Below are positions 45,515-56,149 of a stretch of 64,000 nucleotides of DNA, piece after piece. Source of the stretch: Symbiodinium natans (Eukaryota; Sar; Dinophyceae; Suessiales; Symbiodiniaceae); contig CAJNDS010002107.1 in the NCBI GenBank assembly GCA_905221605.1, positions 251,922 to 315,921 of the forward strand, read 5' to 3'. The notes under the pieces were generated by a model, which saw only the letters and a program-made list of their open reading frames with translations, was not told the origin of the DNA and ran no database searches. A program made the translations under genes and the position numbers. Within the stretch, counting starts at the first letter, position 1, and each line of letters begins with the position of its first letter.

Positions 45515-46261
45515 GTGCAGTGAAAGTTGCCAGTAGCTGCAGTAGCTCGTGGACCAGTCTTGAGTCTCAACGTCACTTAGAAGACGCTTTTATTGCAGAA
45601 TGTGGCCTTGCAAGAGGCAGGTTTGCCGTGGGACACAGAGACAACGAAAGCTTGAAGGGACAAAGGCGCGCTTCCCTTGCAGTTTGATGGGCTTAGGGTT
45701 TCGGGTTCGGATATTTCACGCTGATTTCGATGCCCTTTCAGAAACGCACAGTGCCATTATGTTCAGTTTTACCTGTCCCCCTCCCCTCTCCCCCTCCCCG
45801 CCCCCCCTCCGGCTTCCCCGCCTCGCTAAACCCTGAACCCTGAACCCTGAACCCCAGACACTGAACCCTAAACCCGAAACCTTGAACCAATAACCCTAAA
45901 CCCCAAATGTTCGGACGCAGAGCCCCACCCTTACAACGCCCACATTCGACCCCCTACTCGCAAGAGGGTTCAGGGTTTAGGGACACGGAGCAAACTTAGA
46001 CACTCACCTAAAAAGGACCGCAAAGAATTTAGGGTTTAGGGCTTAGGGTTGAGAAATTAGGAACCTGAAAAGACAAAAGTTGGTTGCCTTTTTTGTCCTA
46101 AACCCTACACCCTCAACCCTAAACCCTAAACCCTCAACCCTAAACCACAATGTTGTTTGTTCATTCCGGAGTTTGTAAGGGACTCAACCCCTAAAGAACG
46201 GAAGAAGGGCACCACTCGGACCTAATGAGGGACCCACTTGGAGGTTGAATGGGGTACTTAC

Positions 46262-46374
46262 AACTACTATTTGCAAGAAAAGCCCAAAAATCAAAAAAAA
46301 TCTTCTTTTTATGAGGGCAATATAAATAGGGATTATTATCTCTGATGTCTAGGCTTCTTAAGCAAGTAGTAGAT
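46262..46374. mobile_element. MITE-like element, CTACTATTTGCTTAAG family
   Basis: Ends CAACTACTATTTGC and CTTAAGCAAGTAGTAG are inverted; the centre shares GGGATTATTAT with the copy at 1400. Confidence 0.65.
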
Positions 46375-46467
46375 AAGCGGGTTATGTAGTACCCTGAACA
46401 AGGTTCGAACAATACTTTCCTCCTTTAGGGCCCTAGAAATAAGTAAAACCCTAAACCCTATACCCTA

Positions 46468-46586
46468 CTTATCTACTATTTGTTTAAGAACCCCACAAGA
46501 AGTTTAAACAACTAATCCCTACATTGCCCTGAATAAGGAAGAATATTTTTGTTTTTTGGGGTTCTTAAGTCATTAGCAGTTATAAG
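46468..46586. mobile_element. MITE-like element, CTACTATTTGCTTAAG family
   Basis: Ends ATCTACTATTTGTTTAAGAA and TTCTTAAGTCATTAGCAGTT. Orientation is opposite to the 1400 copy. It sits directly after an exon-like segment ending at 46590. Confidence 0.7.
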
Positions 46587-46589
46587 TAC

Positions 46590-47250
46590 CCATGAACATC
46601 CAAGTATATGCCCCTGAAGCAGGTGAGGCCATACTCTTCTTGCACCTCGCCGCTGACAAATGACCGCAGCCACTGTGGCGGCGACTCCTGCGTGAGTTTT
46701 GGGTTTAGGGTTTAGGGTTTAGGGTTTGGGGTTTGGGGTTTGGGGTTTGGGGTTTAGGGTTTAGGGTTTAGAGTCTAGGGTTCAGGGTTTAGGGCTAACT
46801 CGGGTTGGTGATGCTTGGCTTCTTGTACATAAGCAGCACCTTCAGAACGCTGAGCGCCCCTTTTTGCCATGCAGGGCTCAAGCTATCGGCGGCGGTGTCG
46901 ACAGACGGCAAAGAGAGCCACCTGGATAGCAATCCCCAGAACCTCCACACCCCCAACCCTAACCCCATTCTAGACCTGTAAGCCCCAAACCCCAAAAAAA
47001 GTCGGAGTGCTGGGCCCTGTCTGGCTTGGGGACTTCAAAGAGATTTCGCCGCCAGTGCTCTGAAACTGAAAAACTGATACTTGCACATGATCGAGTGCCA
47101 ACTGTTCACTTTTCGCTTTTCGCAGTCTACGTGAGGTTCCGAGAGCTCTAAAAAAGAAGCTCTTAGAGCTGAAGTGCAGCTGCTGGCAGGGGGGACTCTC
47201 CGGAATTCAGTGAGTAACCAACGAACGGCTCTACCCTGTGCCAAACACAT
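46590..47250 (-). CDS. Candidate multi-exon gene, unidentified
   Basis: Exons in transcript order: about 47149-47035 (preceded by a CTTTTTAG acceptor; SEPHVDCEKRKVNSWHSIM), about 46925-46796 (ADSLSPAWQKGALSVLKVL) and 46694-46590 (SFVSGEVQEEYGLTCFRG). The intron before the last contains TTTAGGG/TTTGGGG repeats; the MITE at 46468 lies in the next intron. The first listed exon reaches a stop at 47035, so it may be spliced earlier. No family recognised. Confidence 0.4.
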
Positions 47251-47384
47251 CAGGCAGTTGTCCCTTCCAAAGCATGAAGCTCAACGAGACATACCTACCC
47301 AAACCCTAAACCCGAAACCCGAAAACCCCAAACCCCAAACCCTAAACCCTAAACCCTAAACCCTAAACCCGAAACCGCAATCTT

Positions 47385-47505
47385 GCGCCGAGGGCCCCGC
47401 TGCACCGGACCCGGCAATCACCAGCAAGGGCCACCGCAAGGGGCGCCGGGTCGGTCGGAGGGGAGCCTGCCGCAAGTGGCGCGATGGGACGTTGTGCCGA
47501 CGTAG
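47385..47505 (+). CDS. Candidate exon, basic, Cys-containing
   Basis: Plus-strand frame APDPAITSKGHRKGRRVG followed by ACRKWRDGTLCRR. The Cys spacing could be half of a CCCH zinc finger, but this is weak. A second plus frame is open as well. Confidence 0.25.
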
Positions 47506-48277
47506 GGCTTAGGGCTTTGGGCTTCGGGCTAAGGGCTAAGGGCTAAGGGCTTAGGGTTTAGGGTTTAGGGTTTTGGGTTGAGGCTTTTCGGGTTTAGGGT
47601 TTAGGGTTTAGGGTGCAGAGATCACAATTTGGGATATACAGAGTAAGTTGTTCGGGTGCACCCGAACCCTGGCACTCAGGGGCGCCCCTCCCTTCTCTGA
47701 ACCCGACACCCTAAGCCCTCAACCCTGAACACGAAACCCCTAAACCCTCCGGTTGCGGCTTCGAGAAAACGCTTGAACCACGTTGGGTCGGCCTGAGACC
47801 CTGAAATTCCTAAACTCTGAGTCCTAAACCTTAAATCCTAAGCTCCAAACACTTGACTCTAAACCTTTAATCCTAAACCAAAATGACCCCTGACACCCCT
47901 GAAGCCCTCCTAAACCCTCAACCCCTGAAGAAGCCCCTGAAGCCCTAAACCCCTGAAGCCCCTGAAGCCCTAAACACCTGAAACCCTGAAGCCTCTGAAG
48001 CCTTAAACCTTTTGCTGGTGAAGCGATGCGCTCTGGCAGTCTGAGCCCAACCTAAGCTTCCTTCGCCCAAATCCATGGCAAAGTGCCAGCTCGATCCTAA
48101 ACCCAGGTTAAGGGTTTAGGGTTTAGGGTTTAGGGTTTTGGGCCAACAAAACCCTGCACTCTTTTGGAGAGAGACAACGAAGCTTAGCCACTTGAGGGCT
48201 GCCGGCAGAAGCCTTGGATTTGGGCTTGGGATACCCAGACTTCGCGATGCCCGTTCGTTGGGAAGTGTCCAGCACAT

Positions 48278-48618
48278 TCAGCCCGAGCACATCACCGACA
48301 ACTTGTAGTTCTGCTGCAATGCCATCCCAAGAGCAGAAGGGAGTGCTGTTTGAATTCTTGGCTGCCTGGCAGTGGGCGCAAGCTGCTGGAATTCAAAAAT
48401 CCCACGCCGAGTGCGGCTTCTGGGTAGTGTAAAGGCTCGACTGGAAGACGCTAAGGGTGTGGTGGTGCCAGGGTGCTCTTGGAGCCACCCGCACCTCAAT
48501 CTACGCAGCATTTGGGCCAGCACACGTGTGGTCACCGGCCAGTTCTTCTGCGGCACGTCCAGCAGAGGCAAGTTGGACAGTGACTGGGGGCCTTCATCGG
48601 TTAGATGATCACAATCTC
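48278..48618 (-). CDS. Candidate coding exon, unidentified, about 110 codons
   Basis: A minus-strand frame open for about 340 bp contains LLDVPQKNWPVTTRVLAQML and ends YKLSVMCSG. It has better codon bias than two overlapping plus-strand frames (48214-48432 and 48372-48608). No ATG is required if it is an internal exon. No family recognised. Confidence 0.35.
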
Positions 48619-48828
48619 ATGCTTTGACTGCGTTACAAGTTCCCGAAAACCATCCTAAATCCCAAGCCCTCAGCCCTAACCCCTGAACCACCAACCTGGA
48701 ACATGATCTCCAAATGTGCTCTCAAGCTTCACCCTTGAGGATGCTGTGCAAAATTTAGCTTCTCATATACATATCATACCCTAAACCCTAAGCCCTAAAC
48801 CCTAGCCCTAAATCCTAAACCCTGCAGG

Positions 48829-49838
48829 TTAGAGTACCATGTGGCCAAGGATGTTTCTTCGGTGCCCCTCTGCCCTTTCAAGCTCTGAAGGAGACGGAGC
48901 AAAAGAAGCGCTTCGTCGCGGCCTCAGACGGCCTCCAGTGGGTTCATGTAGAGTCTGCTCATGGCCTGCACATTGGGCTTAGGGTTTAGGGTTTAGGGTT
49001 TCGGGTTTCGGGTTTCGGGTTTCGGGTTTCGGGTTTAGGGTTTCGGGTTTAGGGTTTAGGGTTTAGGGTTTAGGGGCATTTGGGGCTTGATCTAACTTCT
49101 CTGCTCTTTTTGGGCCGTAAACCCTGAACCCTAAGGTTGGCCAACACATACTAGGCACCCTACATAATCCTTTCTTTAACGGGCGCTGCAGGAGGATATG
49201 AACCAGTAATTAAGGAAAATACAAATGTTGAGTGGATGTGAATTGTCTGAGCCTCCAGCTTTGGAAAGAGGAAGGCATCCGCCCACAATCGAGACGCGGC
49301 CCCATCCTCTGTCCACTTCAAAAACGCAGAAAAACCTCAAAACAAGCACCGAATCCTGACCCTACTGTGAGCCCAAGACGATGCCTAAACCCTAAACCCG
49401 AAACCCGAAACCCTAAATCCTAAACCACCCCAAAATCCCTGGCGCCCCTTTCCGCCTCGCCACCCGAAGAAGGCGGAGGCGTGGGAGGCCTCCACATGGG
49501 TTCGGGCTTCACGTTTCGCACGCTGAGGCTGAGCGGAGAAAGGGTTTTGGGTTTAGGGCTTAGGGTTTGGGGTTTTGGGTTTAGGGTTTCGGGTTTTGGG
49601 TTGGGGCTTTGGGTTTTGGAGTTTTTGGGTTTTGGGTTTGGGGTTTGTTGTGGGTTTTGGGTTTAGTCAGCTTGGTCCATTGTTTCACCCTAAGCCCTCA
49701 ACCCTAAACCCTAAACCCAGGAAGTATGGCATGTTTCGGAACTGGTGCTTCCGGTGTCCCAAGCCGCGCCCACTGTCTCCCTTAGTAGGAGGCCATACCC
49801 CCCATAAACTACTGAGGTTCATGGGTACTTTGAGGTAG
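48829..49838 (+). CDS. Candidate multi-exon gene, unidentified
   Basis: Exons: 48829-48977 (CFFGAPLPFQALKETEQKK, then VAASDGLQWVHVESAHG), about 49258-49370 (frame ambiguous), about 49444-49543 (GLHMGSGFTFRTLRLSGE) and about 49718-49838 (KYGMFRNWCFRCPKPRPL to a stop). TTTCGGG/TTTAGGG repeats lie between them. No family recognised. Confidence 0.35.
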
Positions 49839-49934
49839 GGTTAGGCACCCAACATGAGGCGATAACGAACTTTACCTTCAATTCCCCTGCGTGTTAGTTA
49901 CTCTTGAAGCTCCCCAAACGTTAAACCCTGAACC

Positions 49935-50141
49935 CCAAACCGCAGTCAACGGTTTCCCCGACCCCCCTCCTCGCCTGGCCGCGGGCCCTGGGACGACGCC
50001 GTCCGGGGGTTGCGCATCCAGGAAAGTCCCATCCCTGGCAAACGTGCTGAGAATCTCTTGTTCGGGGCTTGGGGTTTCTGGGTCTTTGGGCGCTGCGATC
50101 TGGGTCTTGGGCCGCACATATTCGTCTGAGCTACCGCACAT
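49935..50141 (-). CDS. Candidate coding segment, unidentified
   Basis: ATG at 50141. A Pro/Glu/Asp-rich frame (APKDPETPSPEQEILSTFAR) is open to about 49935, then enters telomeric sequence. A 23-bp tandem duplication (CGCACATATTCGTCTGAGCTAC) covers the ATG region at 50113-50157. No family recognised. Confidence 0.3.
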
Positions 50142-50210
50142 ATTCGTCTGAGCTACTGTCAGCGCATCCGGGCCGGATCAGACCTAAACCCTAAACCTTA
50201 AACGCCGACT

Positions 50211-50435
50211 GTGGCACTCTCACACCTTCACCCAGCACTCGCAAACTGCCAAACAAAGGCACAGAGAGAGAGAGAGAACGTGAATGGGGCACTTCATGCT
50301 CCCACCAACTATGGAACATGGCTTTCTGAATGCTACACCGGCCTGCATTCCGCAGGTGCGATGGACACCTCCCGAGACAAAGCGTTGCTCAACACAAGAT
50401 CTGGTTCAGGAACTTACACGAAGTTGCCGCAATAG
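50211..50435 (+). CDS. Candidate coding exon, unidentified
   Basis: A plus-strand frame without ATG at its start contains LHAPTNYGTWLSECYTGLHS and ends SGTYTKLPQ with TAG. Probably a terminal exon. No family recognised. Confidence 0.25.
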   Translation: MALSHLHPALANCQTKAQRERENVNGALHAPTNYGTWLSECYTGLHSAGAMDTSRDKALLNTRSGSGTYTKLPQ

Positions 50436-50594
50436 GGTTGCACAGTGAATAAGGGGTAGCCCTTTGCGGGGTTGCTCCGGTCATAAAAACTGCACCTAAA
50501 CCCTCAACCCGAAAACCTAAACCCTAGATCCGGGCCCGGGGGTTCAGGGTTTAGGGCATAGGCTTAGGGTTTGGGATATCAGGTTTGGGGGTGG

Positions 50595-50984
50595 AGGGGA
50601 TCCATCTGCCACCAAATCCATGAGTTTTGACACATCTTTCCGTTGCCTTCATGGTGGATCTTATGAAGCAGAAACTTTTTTCCTGAGGTGGCCTACCTCC
50701 CAGCGCCATACAACTGGACATACCACCGCACCCTAACAACCCTAAACCCGAAACCCTACTAAAACCCCTAAACACGAAAACCCTAACAACCCTGAACCGC
50801 CTGGCTCGGTCGTAGCAGCTGCGTGAGCCCGAGGCGCTCCAGAAGCGGCTTGCCTTCGGCTGTTTTTTTGCAAAGAGCAACACAAGCAAATCGAGTAACC
50901 TTAAACCCTAAACCCTAAATGCTAAACCCTCGCTTGCTGCTCCTTCCAACGCATGCCGCGACGAAATCTGCAATCAAGGATCTC
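50595..50984 (-). CDS. Candidate exon cluster, unidentified
   Basis: Exons in order: about 50984-50932 (LDCRFRRGMRWKEQQA), about 50866-50800 (after a CAAAAAAACAG acceptor; KPLLERLGLTQLLRPSQ) and about 50695-50595 (KKFLLHKIHHEGNGKMC). CCCTAAA units lie between them. Phases not verified. No family recognised. Confidence 0.35.
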
Positions 50985-51112
50985 TGCGGTTTAAACTTGC
51001 GAGGAGTATCCTCAATCCTAGAGGCCTCGAACCCTAGCACCCAGAACCCGAGAACCCTAAACCGTAAACCCTAAACCCAAACCCTAGAAACCCCAACCCT
51101 AACCCTATCTCC

Positions 51113-51328
51113 AACGAAGCCCCTAGCTCGCATGCCAGCCCGGGCACAAGCGACGAGGGACTGGTTCAAGCTTTCAATCCTTACGCGCTTTCGAGTAAAG
51201 GGTTTAGGAGTTGAGGTGTAGGGTTTAGGATGGTTTAGAGGTTTGAAAGCTCAAGGAGGCACGGTTACATGGGCAAACCAACCTGAGGCTCACAAAATGA
51301 GACGTGCGGGCAGTCCTGTTTAGGGCTT
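51113..51328 (+). CDS. Candidate two-exon segment, unidentified
   Basis: 51113-51200 reads HASPGTSDEGLVQAFNPYA; 51244-51328 reads GGTVTWANQPEAHKMRR and ends TAG inside a TTTAGGG-like sequence. No family recognised. Confidence 0.3.
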
Positions 51329-51429
51329 TGGGTTGGCCCCAATCCCTAAACCCTAAATCCTAACCCTAAGCCCTAACCCTAAACCCTCAGCCCTAAGCCC
51401 TAAGCCCTAAACTTTTAGGGGCTTCGCCC

Positions 51430-51840
51430 TTATGCGCCAGCGCAGCTTTTTGTTGAGTTGTCGTCAGCTGCTTTGTCACTGCCCCTAGAGAGCTTCCAGG
51501 CCTGTTTTTCTGGAAGCCTGGCATCATCCACCTGATCCAAGGAACTGGGATTCGGGCATTCCTCCTCATAGTGGAACTGGATTTCGTGTTGTGCAACACG
51601 ACAACTCGCCCAATCCACGTACTGAGGAGGTTTTGGGGGCAAGAGCTCAAGAACTTCCACGTCCGGCGGGCAAGGCGCTTCTGCGTGCGAAGTTGTCTAG
51701 CCCCCGCGCGACGTTCTTGAGGTGTGTCGCGGCGTGGCTACGCAGAGACTGCAGCCACTCTTCCAGCTTTTGCTGTTGAGTATCCCGCTCCAGGCCAGTT
51801 TCCATCAAGCAGAGCCTCATCAAGAGGGCCCGCTATCACC
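51430..51840 (-). CDS. Candidate coding region, unidentified
   Basis: Two strong minus-strand frames overlap. One (51810-51650) is METGLERDTQQQKLEEWLQS...HLKNVARGLDNFARR, coiled-coil-like. The other (51697-51430) is DVEVLELLPPKPPQYVDWAS...DQVDDARLPEKQAW, ending TAA at 51430. The second follows a GCTAG acceptor. A spliced junction or a frameshift must connect them, or one is spurious. The gap at 51865 removes the 5' side. No family recognised. Confidence 0.4.
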
Positions 51841-51864
51841 TGCGCGCGTTTAGTCGCGGCGGTA

Positions 51865-51964
51865 NNNNNNNNNNNNNNNNNNNNNNNNNNNNNNNNNNNN
51901 NNNNNNNNNNNNNNNNNNNNNNNNNNNNNNNNNNNNNNNNNNNNNNNNNNNNNNNNNNNNNNNN
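51865..51964. other. Assembly gap, 100 N
   Basis: Exactly 100 N, followed by a (GA)n tract that may have broken the assembly. Confidence 1.
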
Positions 51965-52486
51965 GAAAAGAGAGAGAGAGAGAGAAAACAGAAAAAACAG
52001 AGAGAAGAGATGAACATGCAAAACGAGCGAAAGAGACACAGCGAGAGCACAGATGAACAGCGGAACCACCCTTCTCATCCATGCACGGCCCCGCAAGCCT
52101 GCATACGTAACTGCAAAATGCTAGGGAAAACCTGCAGGCTACAGTTGCCGAAGAAGAAACACCCTAAACCCCCAACCGGCCGCCTCCAGTAGATCCAAGG
52201 GTTTGGCTGAGCATCAGCCTTCATGCCGCTCGAGATGTTATGCACTTTGACCGTCAGACCGTAGAAGTGGGCACCTAGGTTGAGGGGTTAGGGTTTTGGC
52301 GTTCCGAAATGAGGACGACTTGGAGGTTCATCCCAATCAAACACAGGAAATGCTGCGGGAGCCCTCAAATGACGCTAAAGATGAAGTCGTACATCCAATG
52401 AACACAGCAAATGCTGCGGGAGCCCTCAGATGAATCTCAAAATGGGGCCGTCCGAAAATGGATCGAACAAAACTGCTGCTCCGTAA

Positions 52487-52885
52487 ATGATGAGTGTAGT
52501 ACTTGACATAACTGATGAGGCATCGCTGAAGATGCGGGAACTCGAAAGATTTCGAAACCATAAGTGCGGCTTGAAACCATGCAGCAAGCACGACAGAGAA
52601 ATTCAGATCAAAAGATGCGAGAGTGAGGTTCCCAGGTCGATACCGCATCAATACCTTCCATTGAGTGCGATGCTATCGGCCTGCCCGCTTCCAACTCATG
52701 TCGGGGCTACTTCATTCAGAACTTTGGGTCTAGGGTTTAGGGAAAACCCTAAACCCTAAACCCTAAACCTTAAACCCGATGATCTTGGTAATTGCCTGGG
52801 CTCCCGTATCGTTCCGGCCAAGATGCTGATGTCCCAAGCAGTCACACGAAGGATGTCCTACTCTTCAAGGCTCCGAACCCTCTAA
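52487..52885 (+). CDS. Candidate coding region, unidentified
   Basis: ATG at 52487 opens MMSVVLDITDEASLKMRELE, a basic/acidic soluble-looking frame continuing to about 52720. 52778-52885 (NCLGSRIVPAKMLMSQAV) may be the next exon, ending TAA. Upstream, 52345-52435 holds a tandem duplication of about 62 bp (AAATGCTGCGGGAGCCCTCA twice). The minus strand is also open. No family recognised. Confidence 0.35.
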
Positions 52886-52897
52886 ACCCGAACCCCT

Positions 52898-53105
52898 AAA
52901 ACCCTAAACCCTAAACCCTAAGCCCTAAACCCTAAACCCTAAACCCTAAACCCCTGAACCCTGAACCCTGAACCCTAAACCCTAAACCCTAAACCCTAAA
53001 CCCTAAGCCCTAAGCCCTAAACCCTAAACCCTAAACCCAAAACCCTAAACCCTAAACCCTAAACCCTAAACCCTAAACCCTAAACCCTAAACCCTAACCC
53101 TAAAC
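52898..53105. repeat. CCCTAAA array
   Basis: About 30 units with AAGCCCT and GAACCCT variants. Confidence 0.95.
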
Positions 53106-53400
53106 CCTCTCGGATCTATACCCGGCTCTGCCCGACCATTGACTAGCTTGGCCTCTAAAGCTATCTGAAGCATATTCCTGACGAAGATCGTCGGAAGCCC
53201 AATTGATAAAGGAAACCAGAAGAACGGGCTTGGGGTTTTAGGTTCAGGGCTTGAACCCTAATCCCTGAACCCTAAACCTTAACCTTAAACCCCAAGCACT
53301 AAGCCTTAAACCCTAAACCCTAGGTTTGGGAACCGAAAACCTCAAACCCCAAACACTAAACCTTAAGCCCTAAACCCTAGGTTTGGGGCTCAGGGTCTGC

Positions 53401-53508
53401 CTAGATGACGAAGCCCAGCTCCCCGTCCTCCTCCGCCCGATTCAGCTCGCCGAGCGTCACGCGCACCTCTGCGAAGCTTGAAGATCCCAGGCCCCGCTTG
53501 GAGCTTTT
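53401..53508 (-). CDS. Candidate terminal exon, unidentified
   Basis: Minus-strand frame SSSFAEVRVTLGELNRAEE, then DGELGFVI and TAG at 53401. Almost all codons end in G or C. Likely a true C-terminus whose upstream exons are not located. Confidence 0.4.
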   Translation of the reverse strand, partial: KSSKRGLGSSSFAEVRVTLGELNRAEEDGELGFVI

Positions 53509-53689
53509 CGGGTTCAGTTATACTTGAATGTGCATATGAATGCAAGTATATACTACAGCATTAATACATACAAGATAAACACGTATAAAATAAAAGAATA
53601 TGCACAGAAATAAATAGATGTATACATAACCATCTGTCGGCTGCAAGCCGCACGACGTCCTGAGACCTTTTCGAACCATCCGTGGGGCC

Positions 53690-54208
53690 TTGTGCTTGGA
53701 CCATGGCCCTTTGCCCTTTCGGCCGGCACAGCAGGAACCACTCTCCCCCCCAAAAAACGGATTTTGTTCAGCTACTAAGCTATCACGTTCTTGTTGGGGT
53801 CTTGTGCTGGTCGTCAGCTCTCCCGCTCTCTGTGACCCGAATCCACTATTTGGATGGCAAGACTTGGAGGGAAGTGGGGATGAGGACCTTAAGGTTCCAA
53901 TAAGGTGCATGAACCGCCGTTTAAAGGCCTGCCCGACACCCAAACCCAACACACGGTATACAAGCCTTGGCAGAACAAATGCCCTTGCCCTTGTCCGGAA
54001 CCCAGCACTTCTGGACGTCCCAGAATATGATCTGCAAAGGAAGCTCCGAGTAGCAGACGTTTTCTTTCCGGAAGGAGAAGTCGGAGAAGCGGATGTCCTT
54101 TGGAACATGCTACGCAAATATACAAAGCATGAACCACATGTCCGGCAAGGCTTGGGCATAGACGTAATGGACAGAAACACATGGAAGAGGTCAGAGAACA
54201 AAACTTGA
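53690..54208 (+). CDS. Unidentified protein, possibly mTERF-like
   Basis: The longest credible plus-strand frame outside the phosphoesterase, 172 codons to a stop at 54206-54208. The C-terminal half is convincing: ALALVRNPALLDVPEYDLQR, then DVFFPEGEVGEADVLWNML. The pattern NPxLL...L..K...v.F...vl.Ml.ky is reminiscent of the mTERF motif of organellar RNA/DNA-binding proteins, but only one motif is seen. The start is uncertain: the first 40 codons look less coding and may be intron. A long antisense frame (53518-54264) is Ser/Arg-rich and probably a shadow. Confidence 0.45.
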   Translation: MCLDHGPLPFRPAQQEPLSPPKNGFCSATKLSRSCWGLVLVVSSPALCDPNPLFGWQDLEGSGDEDLKVPIRCMNRRLKACPTPKPNTRYTSLGRTNALALVRNPALLDVPEYDLQRKLRVADVFFPEGEVGEADVLWNMLRKYTKHEPHVRQGLGIDVMDRNTWKRSENKT

Positions 54209-54261
54209 AAACACTGCAAACAATCATGCAAATCGGAAAACGGTAAACGAGCACCTACTGG

Positions 54262-54355
54262 CATTTACGTATGCACATATGCACGCATGCATGTGTGCAC
54301 ACGTATGTACGCAGTGTACGTATAACGTGTGTACGTACGTACGTATGTCCGTACC
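54262..54355. repeat. ACGTATG/GTACGT short repeat region
   Basis: CpG-rich alternating purine-pyrimidine sequence, a possible Z-DNA former. Confidence 0.7.
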
Positions 54356-54715
54356 TCAACGTCACAAGTCTGCCGGCGTGAGCGTGCATGGTTGGAGTGC
54401 TTCCCAAGACCCCAGCGTGTTTCCAGGGCACCTTCAGTTCATAGCTTCTCTCCCTCCAAGTTCACTCATGCGCCCAAACCCTAAGCCTTACAAACCCTAA
54501 ACCATTTGGGTTGGGCATGCTACGAGGCTTTCAGAACCCGGACCCTGTCTCGCAACAGGCCGACAAACCTTAGTATCCTAATGTGATTTCAGGAGTATTC
54601 CCGAATAAGGGTGTATTCTTGATTGGACTCCCCGAAGCCCTCAACCCCAAACCCTCAGCATGTTAGCTAGCAGGCCGAAGATTTCCCAAAGCCTTGGAGC
54701 TTGAGAAGCTAGACC

Positions 54716-54795
54716 CAAGAGTATGCCAGGAATAAACAGGGTACCCTTTTTGGTAATAAAGGAATAAGGGCCTACTCTGGATCCTAGGAAGACAG
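54716..54795. mobile_element. Introner/MITE-like element, AGGAATAAAAAGGGT family
   Basis: CCAGGAATAAACAGGGTACC...AATAAGGGCCTACTCTGGATCC, related to 18556-18672. Confidence 0.4.
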
Positions 54796-54812
54796 CAAGT
54801 CATAACCTCTTC

Positions 54813-54876
54813 ACGAGTATTCGACCCAAGGCTCGCTGATCTCGTAATCGCAATCGTTGGCATTGCCGGACACCTG
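54813..54876 (-). CDS. Candidate exon, unidentified
   Basis: Minus-strand frame GNANDCDYEISEPWVEY between a GTTGCAG acceptor and a GTGAAG donor. Acidic; no family recognised. Confidence 0.3.
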
Positions 54877-54879
54877 CAA

Positions 54880-55030
54880 CCCTAAACCCTAAACTGCCCT
54901 AGACCCTAGCCTGCCCTAAACCCAAAACCCTAAAACCTAAACCCTAAACCTAAACCCTAACCCCTAACCCCTAAACCCCAAACCCTAAACCCTAAACCCT
55001 AAACCCTAAACCCTAAACCCTAAACCCTAT
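54880..55030. repeat. CCCTAAA array with CCCTAA slips
   Basis: Telomeric units, the last ending in TATCAG before an exon at 55031. Confidence 0.9.
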
Positions 55031-55571
55031 CAGCCCTGGGTTTTGCGCGCAAGTCCCCGAAGACCATCCACGTGCGCGCGCAAAAGAGTGAACCTCTAAG
55101 CCTCGACACTCTGCGTGAGGTTCTGCGATCCGACTGTTGTGAGGGTTTAGGGTTTAGGGTTTAGGGTTTAGGGTTTAGGGTTTGGGGTTTAGGGTTTAGG
55201 GTTTAGGGTTTAGGGTTTAGGGTTTGGGGTTTGGGGTTTGGGGTTTGGGGTTTGGGGTTTGGGGTTTGGGGTTTGGGGTTTGGGGTTTGGGGTTTAGGGC
55301 TCAGGGCTCAGGGCTTAGGGTTTAGGGACGGTTTCGGAGTCACCCACAACTGCTTCAAAGTCCGAGTCGCTGGGAGATCTAAAACCCTACAAATTCTACA
55401 GAACGCATGAACCCTCTAACCCCTTATGAGCCCTGTAAACCCTATACACCCTGTAAACCCAATAAACCCTCACGTATTCAACTAGGAGCTGCCTGTGATA
55501 CAGAGACCCGAAGCTGACACATCAACTTTGCTTCGAGCCCCAGTTCCTCCAACCGCCTATAAGTCTTGAAC
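55031..55571 (+). CDS. Candidate three-exon gene 3' part, unidentified
   Basis: Exons 55031-55142 (FARKSPKTIHVRAQKSEPLS then LDTLREVLRSDCCE), 55329-55382 (GVTHNCFKVRVAGRSK) and 55488-55571 (ELPVIQRPEADTSTLLRAP, ending AYKS and TGA). The first intron starts in TTTAGGG repeat and holds the array 55144-55325. Exon boundaries AG|...|GG fit; phases not checked fully. No family recognised. Confidence 0.45.
55144..55325. repeat. TTTAGGG array switching to TTTGGGG
   Basis: Twelve TTTAGGG units, then eleven perfect TTTGGGG units, then back. A sharp block switch. Confidence 0.95.
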
Positions 55572-55638
55572 CCGCGCGCCTTATGCCGAAGAACCAAGCA
55601 CTAGACGACTTTAGGCTGAAGGCTTTAGGAATTACGGT

Positions 55639-56105
55639 TTAGGGTCCCATCCCCAGTGCCTTTTCGATCTGGATGGCCGGCAAGATGCGGAGGATGAAGT
55701 CGAGACAAGTGTCCTGCCCGGGAGTTGCAGGAGGAGGGGCCAAAGGCCTCCATTGAATGCCAAGTTTGGGATGTGCCCCCAGCTAATACTAACAATCCTT
55801 AATAGGGTAGGGGGGGGGGGGGGGGGGTACCATGATCCTAGTCTAAGGGGGAGCATCCCAATGCCAAGTGTTGAGAAGGTGCGTGCTCACAAGAAAGCAC
55901 CAAATCTTTCCGTCACACCGAGCTGTTCTTGCAGGACACAATCACCCTCACCCTAGTTGACAATTGACATCATAAAGTGTTTCCTCCTAACAACCCCAAA
56001 AAGGCCCTGTGAAGGGGACCCCCAAAATTGGCAAAAACAATTCCCTCTTATCTTGTGGTGGCTTTAACCTAGCGCGCAGGAGGTGCTGTGGATGACTCTC
56101 ACTCA

Positions 56106-56149
<44 letters not shown>

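Noticed and set aside
46860-46880. Possible dinoflagellate spliced-leader relict (GCCATGCAGGGCTCAAG)
   Set aside because: Only the final GGCTCAAG matches the known leader; the CCATTTT part is absent, and the segment is inside a candidate exon.
53518-54264. 248-codon minus-strand frame
   Set aside because: Ser/Arg-rich, ends in A/T-rich repeat translation (Tyr/Ile/Phe), and is antisense to a frame with better protein-like composition.
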